Source: Pseudoxanthomonas sp.
GTDB lineage: Bacteria; Pseudomonadota; Gammaproteobacteria; Xanthomonadales; Xanthomonadaceae
Length of the DNA: 52,809 nt
Direction: 5' to 3'
NCBI GenBank assembly: GCA_017745195.1
Contig: JAGHZW010000202.1
Location: 21,645-74,453 of the forward strand
The position numbers and the translations under genes were made by a program. Shown here piece after piece: positions 34,183-45,011 of the stretch; positions within the stretch are counted from its first letter, which is position 1; every line of letters begins with the position of its first letter. The notes under the pieces are model-generated. The model was not told where the DNA came from and did no database searches. It worked only from the letters and a program-made list of their open reading frames with translations.

Positions 34183-34929
34183 TCAGGCGCGCTGGCGCAC
34201 CGCCTCGAACAGGCACACGCCGGCGGCCACCGACACGTTCAGGCTCTCGATGTCGCCGGGCATGGGGATGCGCACCAGCCCGTCGCAGTGTTCGCGGGTG
34301 AGCCGGCGCAGGCCTTCGGCCTCGCCACCCAGCACCAGGGCGACGTTGCCCTTCAGGTCCAGCGAATACAGCGAAGGCGCGGCCTCGCCGGCCAGGCCGT
34401 AGATCCACACGCCCAGCTTCTGCAGGTCGCGCAGTGTGCGCGAAAGATTGGTCACCGAGACCACCGGCAGGCGGTCGGCGGCGCCGGCGGACGTCTTGCG
34501 CACCGTGGCGTTCACCGGCGCCGACTTGTCCTTGGGAATGACCACGGCGGTGGCGCCGGCGGCGGCGGCGCTGCGCAGGCAGGCGCCGAGGTTGTGCGGG
34601 TCCTGCACGCCGTCGAGCACCAGCAGCAGCGCCTTGCCTTCGGCGGCCTCGACCAGCCCGGCCAGCTCATGCTCGTCCCAGGTCTTCGCCGCGGCATAGC
34701 GCGCGGCCACGCCCTGGTGGCGGACGCTGCCGCCGATGCCATCCAGCGCCTGGGTGGCGACCTTGCGCACCTCGATGCCGCGACGCCGCGCCTGTTCCTC
34801 GATCTCGACCAGCCGCGGGTTGCGTGCACCGGATTCGACCAGCACCTCGCGCACGTGCTCGGCATCGTTCTCGATGGCCGAGGCCACCGCGTTGACGCCG
34901 ACGATCCACTGGTTCTGCTTGCTGCTCAT
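34183..34929 (-). CDS. rlmB: 23S rRNA (guanosine-2'-O-)-methyltransferase RlmB (SpoU family)
   Basis: VLDGVQDPHNLGACLRSA; LVLGGEAEGLRRL; IPMPGDIESLNVSVAAGV; directly downstream of rnr region. Confidence 0.95.
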   Translation of the reverse strand: MSSKQNQWIVGVNAVASAIENDAEHVREVLVESGARNPRLVEIEEQARRRGIEVRKVATQALDGIGGSVRHQGVAARYAAAKTWDEHELAGLVEAAEGKALLLVLDGVQDPHNLGACLRSAAAAGATAVVIPKDKSAPVNATVRKTSAGAADRLPVVSVTNLSRTLRDLQKLGVWIYGLAGEAAPSLYSLDLKGNVALVLGGEAEGLRRLTREHCDGLVRIPMPGDIESLNVSVAAGVCLFEAVRQRA

Positions 34930-35096
34930 GCGCTGGACGACCGTCCTGGAAAGGCCGGCATTATCGCATTGGCCCGCGCAGCCCGTACGGCCGGGAATGC
35001 AGCGCTCACGCCTGCCGGGGCCAGCGCCGCCGGCCTGGCATCGCAGGCGTCGCAGAACTGACGGACATCGTGGAGGCGCCGCCAGGGCCGGCGCGA

Positions 35097-35582
35097 TCAG
35101 GCGACCGGCGGCGGCCAGTTGGCGGTGTCGTGGTCCGGATGCTGCAACGAGACGATCCGGGCCAGGAATTCCGCCGCCGCCTCGTCCTCTTCCGTGCGCC
35201 GCGCCGGCAGCGCGGCGAGGCCGTCGACGAACGGAAGCCGGCCTTCGATCCCGTACTGGATCCACGGCGCCAGCACCGCCGGATCGTCGAACGCGCCAGC
35301 CGCCAGGGCCACGCCATCCGGCGCCTCGTAGGTCAGCGGCGTGCCGCAGTCGGCGCAGAAACCACGCCGGACCAGGTTGGAGGACTGGAAGCGCTTCGGC
35401 TCGCCGCGGGTCCACTCCAGCAGCGCGCCGCGGGACGAGACCAGCGGCGCGTAATAGGCGCCGAACGCCTTCTGGCACATCCGGCAGTGGCAGATCGAGG
35501 CGTCGTCCAGCACGCCGGTGACACGGAAGCGCACCGCGCCGCACTGGCAACCACCGGTATGCACGTGCGACGCGGCCGCCAT
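35097..35582 (-). CDS. GFA (glutathione-dependent formaldehyde-activating enzyme-like) family protein
   Basis: HTGGCQCGAVRFRVTG...CHCRMCQKAFGAYYA...FCADCGTPLTY. Confidence 0.9.
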   Translation of the reverse strand: MAAASHVHTGGCQCGAVRFRVTGVLDDASICHCRMCQKAFGAYYAPLVSSRGALLEWTRGEPKRFQSSNLVRRGFCADCGTPLTYEAPDGVALAAGAFDDPAVLAPWIQYGIEGRLPFVDGLAALPARRTEEDEAAAEFLARIVSLQHPDHDTANWPPPVA

Positions 35583-35585
35583 CGC

Positions 35586-38060
35586 TCAGTACTTCTGCTT
35601 GACCCGCTTCGCCGGCTGGCCACGGGGCGGCAGCGGCGGCAGTCCGGCGTCGCGTTCCTTGTCCTCGACCAGGCGGAAATCGATCTTGCGCTCCTCCAGG
35701 CTGGCCTTGAGCACGATGATCCGGACCCGGTCGCCGAGCCGGAACTGCATGCCGCGACGCTCGCCCGACAGGGTCTTCCGCACCGGGTCGAAGTGGTAGT
35801 AGTCGTGCGGCAGCTGGGTCACGTGGACCAGCCCGTTGACCTTGGACTGGTCGAGTTCCACGAACAGGCCGAAGCTGGTCACGCCGCTGATCACGCCGTC
35901 GAACTGGCCACCGACGTGCTGCTCCATCCACGCGGCGCGGTAGCGCTCGTCGACCTCGCGCTCGGCCTCGTCGGCACGGCGCTCGCGCTCGGAGCACTGC
36001 AGCGCCAGCGCGGCCATGTCGCGCGGCGAGTAGGTGAACGCCTCGGGCTTCTGCTTCGACAGCGCGTGCTTGATCGCGCGGTGCACCAGCAGGTCCGGAT
36101 AACGGCGGATCGGCGAGGTGAAGTGCGCGTAGGCCTCCAGCGCCAGGCCGAAGTGGCCGGCGTTGTCCGGCGAATACACCGCCAGGCTCTGGCTGCGCAG
36201 CAGCACCGACTCCAGCAGCGCCGCATCGGGGCGCTCGCGCACCTTCTTCAGCAGGCGGGTGTAGTCGCCGGGCTGGACCTTGCCCCACGGCGGCAGGCTC
36301 AGCTTGAACTCCTTGAGGAACTCGAGCAGGTCGGCGTACTTGCCCTCCGGCGGCTTCTCGTGGATCCGGTACGGCGCCGGCACATGGCTCTTCAGCAGGT
36401 AGCGCGCCGCCTCGACATTGGCCGCGATCATGCATTCCTCGATCAGCTTGTGCGCGTCGTTGCGCACCAGCATCCCGGCCTGGGTGACCTCGCCGCGGTT
36501 GTCCAGCACGAAGCGGACCTCGGAGGTCTCGAACTCGATCGCGCCGCGCTTCTCGCGCGCCTTGGCCAGCACCTGGTAAAGCTGGTGCAGGCGCTGCACG
36601 TGCGGCAGCACCGGGCCGAGCTCGGCCTGCGCATCGGCATCGTCCTCGCCCACCGCCTTCCACACCTGGGTATAGGTCAGGCGCGCGTGCGAGTTCATCA
36701 CCGCCTCGTAGAACTTCGAGCGGGTGACCTGGCCGTCGTGGTCGATCTGCATGTCGCAGACGAAGGTCATGCGGTCGACCTTCGGGTTCAGCGAGCAGAT
36801 GCCGTTGGACAGGGTCTCCGGCAGCATCGGCACGACGAAGCCGGGGAAGTAGACCGAGGTGGCGCGCTTCTGCGCCTCGTCGTCCAGCGGCGCGCCCGGG
36901 CGCACGTAGTGCGAGACGTCGGCGATGGCGACCACCAGGCGGAAGCCCTGTTTGTTGGTCTCGCAGTAGACCGCGTCGTCGAAGTCCTTGGCGTCCTCGC
37001 CATCGATGGTCACCAGCGGGGTGGCGCGCAGGTCGACGCGGTCGCCGATCATCGACGGCTCGACGGTCAGCGGCACCGCGGTGGCTTCGTCGAGCACCTC
37101 CGGCGGGAATTCGTGCGGCAGGTTGTGGCCGTGGATCGCCGCCTCGACCACCAGCGACGGGGTCAGGCTGTCGCCGAGCACGGCGATCACCTTGCCGATC
37201 GGCGGGCGCCGCGCATCCGGGGCCTGGACCAGTTCGCAGACCACCAGCTGGCCGTCGCGCGCGCCGCCGGTGGCATCCGGCGGGACCTGCACGTTGCGCT
37301 GGATGCGCTTGTCGTCGGGGATGACGAAGGTGATCCCGGCCTCGGTGCCGAAGCGGCCGATCAGCCGGCTCACCCCGCGTTCGAGCACGCGGGCGATGCT
37401 GCCCTCGCGCCGCCCGCTGCGGTCGATGCCGGTGACGTTGGCCAGCACGCGGTCGCCGTGCATGGCCTTGCGCATCTCGTACGGTGGCAGGAACAGGTCG
37501 TCGCCACCGCCGGCATCGGGACGCAGGAAGCCGAAGCCGTTCGGATTGGCGATCACCGTGCCGGCGATCAGGTCGGTCTGCTCGACCGGGGCGAAGCCAC
37601 CGCGCCGGTTCTGCACCAGCTGGCCGTCGCGGACCATCGCGCCCAGGCGCTTGCCGAGCGCGTCGAAGCGGTCGGGCGCGGTCAGGCCGAGCGGCCCGGC
37701 CAGTTCCTCGGCGGTCTGCGGGCCACCGGCCGCTTCCAGCGTCGCAAGTATCGCCTCGCGACTGGCGATCGGATTGGCGTAGCGGTCGGCCTCGCGCGCG
37801 GCATGCGGATCATGGAACCCGCCGCCGCGGGGCGCCGGGGCCTGGCGCGGCGTGCGTGGGGGCGCCTTCGTCGTTCGTGGCGCCGGTGACGACAGCGACT
37901 CCGGCATCCAGGGCGGCAGCTTGCCGGCTGCGCCCTTGCCGGCGCCCTTTCCACCGGACTTGCCCGGCCGGGTTGCGCCCGAAGCCGGCTTGCCCCCGCC
38001 GGCGCCCTTGCGGCTCTCGCCGCCCGCAGCCTTCCCGCCGCGATTGCCTTGTTTTTTCAT
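35586..38060 (-). CDS. rnr: ribonuclease R
   Basis: VDLRATPLVTIDGEDAKDFDDAVYCE; FTSPIRRYPDLLVHRAIK; S1 domain; long basic low-complexity N-terminus. Confidence 0.96.
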   Translation of the reverse strand: MKKQGNRGGKAAGGESRKGAGGGKPASGATRPGKSGGKGAGKGAAGKLPPWMPESLSSPAPRTTKAPPRTPRQAPAPRGGGFHDPHAAREADRYANPIASREAILATLEAAGGPQTAEELAGPLGLTAPDRFDALGKRLGAMVRDGQLVQNRRGGFAPVEQTDLIAGTVIANPNGFGFLRPDAGGGDDLFLPPYEMRKAMHGDRVLANVTGIDRSGRREGSIARVLERGVSRLIGRFGTEAGITFVIPDDKRIQRNVQVPPDATGGARDGQLVVCELVQAPDARRPPIGKVIAVLGDSLTPSLVVEAAIHGHNLPHEFPPEVLDEATAVPLTVEPSMIGDRVDLRATPLVTIDGEDAKDFDDAVYCETNKQGFRLVVAIADVSHYVRPGAPLDDEAQKRATSVYFPGFVVPMLPETLSNGICSLNPKVDRMTFVCDMQIDHDGQVTRSKFYEAVMNSHARLTYTQVWKAVGEDDADAQAELGPVLPHVQRLHQLYQVLAKAREKRGAIEFETSEVRFVLDNRGEVTQAGMLVRNDAHKLIEECMIAANVEAARYLLKSHVPAPYRIHEKPPEGKYADLLEFLKEFKLSLPPWGKVQPGDYTRLLKKVRERPDAALLESVLLRSQSLAVYSPDNAGHFGLALEAYAHFTSPIRRYPDLLVHRAIKHALSKQKPEAFTYSPRDMAALALQCSERERRADEAEREVDERYRAAWMEQHVGGQFDGVISGVTSFGLFVELDQSKVNGLVHVTQLPHDYYHFDPVRKTLSGERRGMQFRLGDRVRIIVLKASLEERKIDFRLVEDKERDAGLPPLPPRGQPAKRVKQKY

Positions 38061-38134
38061 GCCCGGATGGTACACCCCGCCCCTATCGCCGCCGCGTGCA
38101 CGCATCCAACCTGAAGAAAATTCGCACGAAGGCG

Positions 38135-38163
38135 TTGACAAGATTTCGACGCACCCCCAGAAT
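38135..38163 (+). promoter_or_regulatory. sigma70 promoter for tRNA-Leu
   Basis: TTGACA-N17-CAGAAT 14 nt upstream of tRNA 5' end. Confidence 0.75.
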
Positions 38164-38176
38164 GCGCGCCTCACCT

Positions 38177-38261
<85 letters not shown>

Positions 38262-38287
38262 AGACAAAGGCCGCAAGGCCTCGCAGA

Positions 38288-38314
38288 AAACCCCGCCAAT
38301 GCGGGGTTTTTTGT
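38288..38314 (+). terminator. intrinsic terminator after tRNA-Leu
   Basis: AAAACCCCGC-CAAT-GCGGGGTTTTTTG. Confidence 0.85.
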
Positions 38315-38439
38315 TTTCCGGCCTCCGTCTTCCGGATCGCGCCTTCTTCATGGGCAGATCCACCATGACGCACGCAGGGCGTGAGACCGGCGCGGGTAGA
38401 ATCGCAGTCCTCCGCAACATCAGGCTGCATCCGCGCCCC

Positions 38440-40686
38440 ATGACCGAAACCCTCCGCCCGACCTTCCACGGCTTCGAACAGATCCCGCTGCGCGAGTACG
38501 CCGAGCGCGCCTACCTGGACTATTCGATGTACGTGGTCCTGGACCGCGCCCTGCCCTTCGTCGGCGACGGGCTCAAGCCGGTGCAGCGGCGCATCGTCTA
38601 TTCGATGAGCGAGCTGGGCCTGAACGCCGCGTCCAAGCCGAAGAAGTCCGCGCGCACCGTCGGCGACGTGATCGGCAAGTACCACCCGCACGGCGACTCG
38701 GCCTGCTACGAGGCGCTGGTGCTGATGGCCCAGCCGTTCTCCTACCGCTATCCGCTGATCGAGGGCCAGGGCAACTTCGGCTCCACCGACGACCCCAAGT
38801 CGTTCGCGGCCATGCGCTACACCGAATCCAAGCTCACCCCGATCGCCGAGGTGCTGCTGGGCGAGCTGGGCCAGGGCACCGTCGACTGGGTGCCGAACTT
38901 CGACGGCACCCTGGAGGAACCGAGCTGGATGCCGGCGCGGCTGCCGCACCTGCTGCTCAATGGCACCACCGGCATCGCGGTCGGCATGGCCACCGACGTG
39001 CCGCCGCACAACCTCAATGAAGTGGTCAGCGCCTGCGTGCGCCTGCTCGACGATCCGGCCGCCAGCGTCGCCGACCTGTGCGAGCACGTGCGCGGCCCGG
39101 ACTACCCGACCGGCGCGGAGATCATCACCGGCGCGTCGGACCTGCGCACGATGTACGAGACCGGCAACGGCAGCGTCCGCGCGCGCGCGACCTGGACCAA
39201 GGAAGCCACCGGCAACTTCGTGGTCACCGCCCTGCCCTACCAGGTCTCGCCGTCCAAGGTGATCGAGCAGATCGCCGCGCAGATGCGCGCCAAGAAGCTG
39301 CCGTGGCTGGAGGACATCCGCGACGAGTCCGACCACGCCAACCCGGTGCGGGTGGTGCTGGTGCCGCGCTCCAACCGGGTCGACGCCGAGCAGCTGATGG
39401 GCCACCTGTTCGCGACCACCGACCTGGAGAAGAGCTACCGGGTCAACCTCAATGTGATCGGCCTGGATGGCAAGCCGGCGGTCAAGAACCTCAAGACCCT
39501 GCTCGCCGAGTGGCTCACGTTCCGCACCGACACCGTGGCCCGCCGCCTCAAGCACCGCCAGGAAAAGGTCGAGCGCCGCCTGCACCTGCTGGAAGGCCTG
39601 CTGGTCGCCTTCCTCAACCTGGACGAGGTGATCCGGATCATCCGCACCGAGGACGAACCGAAGGCGGCGCTGATCGCGCGCTTCGGCCTGTCCGAGGAGC
39701 AGGCCGACTACATCCTCGAAACCCGCCTCAAGCAGCTGGCCCGCCTGGAAGAAATGAAGATCCGCGGCGAGCAGGACGAGCTGGCCAAGGAACTGGAGCG
39801 CATCGTCGCCATCCTCGGCAGCCCGACCAGGCTGAAGAAGCTGGTCAAGGACGAGCTGCTGGCCGATGCGAAGAAGTTCGGCGACGAGCGCCGCTCGCCG
39901 CTGGTCCAGCGCGACGCGGCGCAGGCGATCGACGAGACCGAACTGGTGCCGAGCGAGCCGATGACCGTGGTCCTGTCGGAGAAGGGCTGGATCCGCGCGG
40001 CCAAGGGCCATGACGTCGATGCCGCCGGCCTCTCCTATCGCGAGGGCGACAGCCTTCTGGCGGCGGTGAAGAGCCGCAGCACCCAGCAGGTCGCGTTCCT
40101 CGACTCGACCGGGCGCAGCTATTCGACCGCGGTGCACACGCTGCCTTCGGCGCGCGGCAACGGCGAACCGCTGACTGGCCGCTTCTCGCCGGCAGCGGGC
40201 GCGTCGTTCCAGGCGGCGGCCAGCGGCGACAACGACACCCGCTTCGTGCTGGTGTCCTCGCACGGCTACGGCTTCGTCACCCGCTTCGAGAACCTCACCG
40301 GCCGCAACAAGGCCGGCAAGGCGATGCTCAACCTGACCCCGAACGCGCGCGTGTTGCAGCCAGCCGCGGTCGCCAGCGTCGACAGCGACCGGATCGTGGC
40401 GGTGACCAGCGCCGGCCATCTGCTGGCGATTCCGGCCAGCGAGCTGCCCGAGCTGGACAAGGGCAAGGGCAACAAGCTGATCGACATCCCCAAGGCCAAG
40501 CTCGGCACCGAGCGCGTGGTCGCGGTGGCCGCGCTCGCGCCCGGGCAGAAGCTGCAGGTGCTCAGCGGCCAGCGGACGATGACGCTGTCGTTCAAGGAGC
40601 TGGACGAGTACGTGGGCGCGCGGGCGACGCGGGGCGGGTTGCTGCCGCGGGGGTGGCAGAAGGTGGATGGCCTGGCTGTCGAATAG
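38440..40686 (+). CDS. parC: DNA topoisomerase IV subunit A
   Basis: [43 protein letters not shown] -10-like element at 38397-38402. Confidence 0.96.
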   Translation: MTETLRPTFHGFEQIPLREYAERAYLDYSMYVVLDRALPFVGDGLKPVQRRIVYSMSELGLNAASKPKKSARTVGDVIGKYHPHGDSACYEALVLMAQPFSYRYPLIEGQGNFGSTDDPKSFAAMRYTESKLTPIAEVLLGELGQGTVDWVPNFDGTLEEPSWMPARLPHLLLNGTTGIAVGMATDVPPHNLNEVVSACVRLLDDPAASVADLCEHVRGPDYPTGAEIITGASDLRTMYETGNGSVRARATWTKEATGNFVVTALPYQVSPSKVIEQIAAQMRAKKLPWLEDIRDESDHANPVRVVLVPRSNRVDAEQLMGHLFATTDLEKSYRVNLNVIGLDGKPAVKNLKTLLAEWLTFRTDTVARRLKHRQEKVERRLHLLEGLLVAFLNLDEVIRIIRTEDEPKAALIARFGLSEEQADYILETRLKQLARLEEMKIRGEQDELAKELERIVAILGSPTRLKKLVKDELLADAKKFGDERRSPLVQRDAAQAIDETELVPSEPMTVVLSEKGWIRAAKGHDVDAAGLSYREGDSLLAAVKSRSTQQVAFLDSTGRSYSTAVHTLPSARGNGEPLTGRFSPAAGASFQAAASGDNDTRFVLVSSHGYGFVTRFENLTGRNKAGKAMLNLTPNARVLQPAAVASVDSDRIVAVTSAGHLLAIPASELPELDKGKGNKLIDIPKAKLGTERVVAVAALAPGQKLQVLSGQRTMTLSFKELDEYVGARATRGGLLPRGWQKVDGLAVE

Positions 40687-40852
40687 CGTTTCATTGCCGC
40701 AGCGCGCGGCGGCGCGTCAGGCGCCGTCGCAAGCCGGTCGTACTAGGGCGCGGGCGCGGCAGAAGGCCGACAGCCTGGTCGTCGAACAGCAGTTCGTCAC
40801 GCGCGTCGCGAAGACGCGGCGCGGTAACCCAGCACACGGGAAGGACGCACGC

Positions 40853-41509
40853 ATGGAACCGGATTTCTGGCTGCAACGCTGGCAGGAAGGCCGCACCGGC
40901 TTCCATGGCGCCGAGGTAATGCCTCTGCTGATGAAGCACTGGCCATTGCTGGAGGTGCCGGCCACGGGCCGCGTGTTCGTGCCGCTGGCCGGCAAGACCC
41001 TGGACATGCACTGGCTCGCCGGGCGTGGCCATGAGGTACTCGGCGCCGAACTGTCGCCGCTGGCAGTCGACGCGTTCTTCGCTGAAGCCGGGTTGACGCC
41101 CGAGGTGTCGACCGCCGCGGACGGCGTGCATCACCGCGCCGGCCGCATCGACCTGGTCTGCGGCGACGTGTTCGCGCTTTCGGCATCGACGCTCGGCGAC
41201 ATGGCCGCCGTCTACGACCGCGCCGCGCTCATCGCCCTGCCGCCGGCGATGCGGCGCCAGTACGTGGACGAGGTCTATGGTCGGCTGCCGCGAGGCTGCC
41301 GCGGCCTGCTGATCACGCTGGAGTATCCGCAGGCCGAAATGGAGGGCCCGCCGTTCTCGGTGGAGGAAGCCGAAGTGCGCGCACTGTTCGCACCGGCGTG
41401 GGAGCTCGAGCTGCTGGAACGGCGCGACATCCTGGACCAGGAGCCGCGCTTCCGCGACGGCGGCATAAGTAGCCTTTCGACCGCGGTCTACCGCCTGCAG
41501 CGGCGCTGA
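40853..41509 (+). CDS. tpm: thiopurine S-methyltransferase
   Basis: MEPDFWLQRWQEGRTGFHGAEVMPLLMKHW; VFVPLAGKTLDMHWLAGRGHEVLGAELS. Confidence 0.94.
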   Translation: MEPDFWLQRWQEGRTGFHGAEVMPLLMKHWPLLEVPATGRVFVPLAGKTLDMHWLAGRGHEVLGAELSPLAVDAFFAEAGLTPEVSTAADGVHHRAGRIDLVCGDVFALSASTLGDMAAVYDRAALIALPPAMRRQYVDEVYGRLPRGCRGLLITLEYPQAEMEGPPFSVEEAEVRALFAPAWELELLERRDILDQEPRFRDGGISSLSTAVYRLQRR

Positions 41510-41533
41510 GCCGCCGCCTCGCCTGCGCGCGGC

Positions 41534-42025
41534 TCAACCGTGCGCGGGACTGCCGTCGCTGTCGATCTTCGACAGCTGGTAGTTCTCCAGCCCGATCCGC
41601 TTGATCAGGCCCAGCTGCTGCTCCAGCCACCAGGCATGGTCTTCCTCGGTGTCCTTGAGCTGGGCCAGCAGCACGTCGCGGCTGACGTAGTCCTGCTTCT
41701 CTTCGCACAGCTTCATCGCCGCGGCCAGGTTGGCCCGCACCTGGTACTCGACCTTCAGGTCGGCCTCGAGCATCTCGACCACGGTCACGCCGGGCGTGAA
41801 CGCGTGCGGGCGCATGTCCGGGGTGCCTTCCAGGAACAGGATCCGGCGCAGGATCGCATCCGCGTGCTCGGTCTCCTCCTGCATCTCGTGGCTGATCCGC
41901 GCGTACAGCGCCTTCAGGCCCTGGTCCTCGTAGCGGCGCGAATGCAGGAAATACTGGTCGCGCGCGGCCAGTTCGCCGCGCAGCAGCTCCTTCAGGCAGT
42001 CGATGACTTCGGGGTGGCCTTTCAT
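41534..42025 (-). CDS. bfr: bacterioferritin
   Basis: [62 protein letters not shown]. Confidence 0.93.
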   Translation of the reverse strand: MKGHPEVIDCLKELLRGELAARDQYFLHSRRYEDQGLKALYARISHEMQEETEHADAILRRILFLEGTPDMRPHAFTPGVTVVEMLEADLKVEYQVRANLAAAMKLCEEKQDYVSRDVLLAQLKDTEEDHAWWLEQQLGLIKRIGLENYQLSKIDSDGSPAHG

Positions 42026-42195
42026 GGTCGTACTCCGGTAACTCCAGGCGCGCAGTGTGCCGCAAACCGCCGGCCGACGTTCCAATCGGACTCAGTCGCA
42101 TCGAGGCGTGCGCGGGATCGACGGGCGGGCATGGAATAATCCGGCGCAGCCGCCGACCACACCGGTACCGGCAGCCCACATGCAAAGGGGAACGC

Positions 42196-44592
42196 ATGCT
42201 TCGCTGGATCCGACGTCTCGCCGCGCTGCTGCTCGTGCTCGTCCTCCTCGTCTTGCTGTCGGCCTGGTGGCTGCTGCGCGGCAGCCTGCCCGCGCTGGAC
42301 GGGGAGTTTGCCCCGGCGGCGGCCGGCGTGACCGCGCCGGTGACGATCCAGCGCGACGCGCTCGGCGTGGTCACCATCGACGCGGCCAGCGAAGCCGACG
42401 CGATGCGCGCGCTGGGCTTCGTGCACGCGCAGGAACGCTATTTCGAGATGGACCTGATGCGGCGCACCGCGGCCGGCGAACTGGCCGAGCTGTTCGGGCC
42501 GGCCGCGGTCGAAGTGGACCAGCAGAACCGGGTGCACCGTTTGCGCGCGCGCGTCCATGCCCACCTGCCCAAGGCGCTCGGCACCAAGGCCGACGTGCTG
42601 GCCGCCTACCGCGATGGCGCCAATGCCGGACTGGCCGGGCTGCGCACCCGGCCGTGGGCCTACCTGCTGCTGCGCCAGCAGCCGCGCGCCTGGTCGCTGG
42701 AGGATTCGGTGCTGGTCGGCCTGGCGATGTACGGCGACCTGCAGGACAACCGCAACCGCGGCGAACTGGCGTTGTCGCGGATCATCGGCGTGGTGCCACC
42801 GGCGCTGTACGCGCTCATCGCCCACGACGGCAGCAGCTGGGATGCGCCGCTCTTCGGCGGTCCACGCGGCGACGCGGCGCTGCCGGACGCGACCACGCTG
42901 GACCTGCGCAAGCTGGCCACCGCGACCGGCACCGCCGCCGTCATGCAGGAACCGCCCGATGTGGTCGGCAGCAACAACTTCGCCGTAGCCGGCGCGCTCA
43001 CCGCCGACGGCCGCGCCATCCTCGCCGACGACATGCACCTGGCCCTGCGCGCGCCCAACGTGTGGTTCCGCGCGCGCCTGCGCTACCCGGATCCGCGCGC
43101 GCCCGGCGGCCGGGTCGATGTCAGCGGCTTCACCCTGCCCGGCATCCCGGCGGTGATCGTCGGCAGCAACGGCCACGTCGCCTGGGGCTTCACCAACAGC
43201 TACATCGATACCGCCGATTTCGCATGGATGCCGGAGTCGCACAAGGAATGGGCACTGCGCGAGTACGACGAGCCGATCCGGGTCGCCGGTGCCGCGACGG
43301 TACCGTTCAAGGTGCGCGAGAGCGAGTGGGGCCCGGTACTGTACGAACAAGCCGATGGCAGCGTGCTGACGTTGCGCTGGGCCGCGCAGCTCCCTGGCGC
43401 GGTGCGCCTGGATTTCGCCGACATGGCCCTCGCTGGCAACCTGGAGCAGGCGCTGGCCGTAGCCGATCGCGCCGGCGTGCCGGTACAGAACCTGATGCTG
43501 GCCGACAGCGCCGGCCGGATCGCCTGGCGCCTGGTCGGCGCACGCCCGGATCGCGGGCCCGGCTACCCGCCGGACAAGATCGCATTCGATGGCCGGCTGG
43601 AGGTGCGAGCGGCGCCGGGCATGCCGGGGATACCGGACTACGCGCCCTGGTCGTTGCGCAGCGACCAGGCACCCAGCCTGGTCGATCCGCCTTCGCACCG
43701 GCTGTGGACGGCGAACAACCGCGTGGTCGACGACGCCACCCTGGCGGTGGTCGGCAACGCCGGCTACGACCTTGGCGCGCGCGCCAGCCAGATCCGTGAT
43801 GGCCTGTTCGCACGCGAACGCTTCGGCGAACGCGACCTGCTGGCGATCCAGCTGGACGATCGCGCGCTGTTCCTGGCGCGCTGGTATCCGCTGCTGCGCC
43901 AGGTCGTGGCCGGCTCGGACGATCCGGCGCTGCAGCGCCTGGAAGCGGCCAGCCGCCACTGGGACGGCCACGCGGCGATCGATTCGACCAGCTACCGGCT
44001 GGTGCGCGGCTTCCGCGACCAGGTCCTTGACCGGATCGCCGCCGGCCTGCTCGCCCCGGCCAGGGCGCGACTCGGCGACAGCTTCCTGCCGCCGCCGCGC
44101 GGACAGCTTGAAGGCGTGGCCTGGCCGCTGCTGCAACAGCGGCCAGCGCATCTGCTGTCGCCGCAATACGCCAGCTGGGACGCGCTGCTGGTCGACGCGG
44201 CGCATCAGCTCGAACGCGAGCTTTCCGCGCGGGATCCGCAACCGGCGCACTGGACCTGGGGCACGCGCAACACCGCGGCGATCTGCCAGCCGCTGTCGCG
44301 TGCGCTGCCCGCCTTCGCCAAACAGTGGCTGTGCATGCCCGCCGAACCGCTACCCGGCGACCGCGACATGCCGCGCGTGCAGGGTCCGTCCTTCGGCGCA
44401 TCCGAACGCATGGTGGTCTCGCCCGGCCACGAGGCCGACGGGTTCGTGCACATGCCCGGCGGGCAGAGTGGCCATCCGCTGTCGCCGTTCTGGGGCGCCG
44501 GCCACGACGACTGGGCGCACGGACGGCCCACGCCATTCCTGCCAGGACCGGCCACGCATACGCTGACGCTGCGGCCCGCGCCGACGCGATGA
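42196..44592 (+). CDS. penicillin acylase family protein (peptidase S45, Ntn hydrolase)
   Basis: VTIQRDALGVVTIDAASEADAMRALGFVHAQERYFEMDLMRR; VVGSNNFAVAG; 798 aa. Confidence 0.93.
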   Translation: MLRWIRRLAALLLVLVLLVLLSAWWLLRGSLPALDGEFAPAAAGVTAPVTIQRDALGVVTIDAASEADAMRALGFVHAQERYFEMDLMRRTAAGELAELFGPAAVEVDQQNRVHRLRARVHAHLPKALGTKADVLAAYRDGANAGLAGLRTRPWAYLLLRQQPRAWSLEDSVLVGLAMYGDLQDNRNRGELALSRIIGVVPPALYALIAHDGSSWDAPLFGGPRGDAALPDATTLDLRKLATATGTAAVMQEPPDVVGSNNFAVAGALTADGRAILADDMHLALRAPNVWFRARLRYPDPRAPGGRVDVSGFTLPGIPAVIVGSNGHVAWGFTNSYIDTADFAWMPESHKEWALREYDEPIRVAGAATVPFKVRESEWGPVLYEQADGSVLTLRWAAQLPGAVRLDFADMALAGNLEQALAVADRAGVPVQNLMLADSAGRIAWRLVGARPDRGPGYPPDKIAFDGRLEVRAAPGMPGIPDYAPWSLRSDQAPSLVDPPSHRLWTANNRVVDDATLAVVGNAGYDLGARASQIRDGLFARERFGERDLLAIQLDDRALFLARWYPLLRQVVAGSDDPALQRLEAASRHWDGHAAIDSTSYRLVRGFRDQVLDRIAAGLLAPARARLGDSFLPPPRGQLEGVAWPLLQQRPAHLLSPQYASWDALLVDAAHQLERELSARDPQPAHWTWGTRNTAAICQPLSRALPAFAKQWLCMPAEPLPGDRDMPRVQGPSFGASERMVVSPGHEADGFVHMPGGQSGHPLSPFWGAGHDDWAHGRPTPFLPGPATHTLTLRPAPTR

Positions 44593-44668
44593 CATGGGAC
44601 CTTCGCCCACCACGCCGCGGCGCCATGCATGGCGCACAATCCCCCCAGTCCAACGGAGAACCGCCGCG

Positions 44669-44983
44669 ATGCACGCACGCCATGTCGTCCTTCCCGCACT
44701 CCTGGCCACGACCCTGCTGGCAGGCTGCAGCTCGGTGCAGCCGGATCCGGGCGCGCCCGGTCATTTCGGCAGCGCCGCCGGCGCCTGCAACGCCGATCCG
44801 GTCGCGTGGGCGGTGGGTAAGCAGGCCGAACAGGAGACGATGCGCCGCGTGTGGCACGAAAGCGGCGCCGGCCTGATCCGTCCGATCGGCCCCGATACCG
44901 CGGTGACCCGCGACTTCCGGCCCGACCGGGTCAACGTCGAGATCGACCGCAACAACACCATCACCCGCATCACCTGCGGCTAG
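44669..44983 (+). CDS. I78-family peptidase inhibitor, predicted lipoprotein
   Basis: LLAGCSS lipobox; CNADPVAWAVGKQAEQETMRRVWHESGAGLIRPIGPDTAVTRDFRPDRVNVEIDRNNTITRITCG. Confidence 0.82.
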   Translation: MHARHVVLPALLATTLLAGCSSVQPDPGAPGHFGSAAGACNADPVAWAVGKQAEQETMRRVWHESGAGLIRPIGPDTAVTRDFRPDRVNVEIDRNNTITRITCG

Positions 44984-45011
44984 GCGGCCATAGCCTGACC
45001 GGCGTGACGGA

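Noticed and set aside
34183-36663. 826-aa ORF spanning rlmB, GFA gene and part of rnr
   Set aside because: Only its last 248 codons are RlmB; the upstream part is an out-of-frame overlap of other genes on the same strand.
42022-44250. 742-aa minus ORF opposite the penicillin acylase (and similar long antisense ORFs at 35070-37889, 38083-40419, 45537-47492)
   Set aside because: High-GC shadow ORFs antisense to well-recognised genes.
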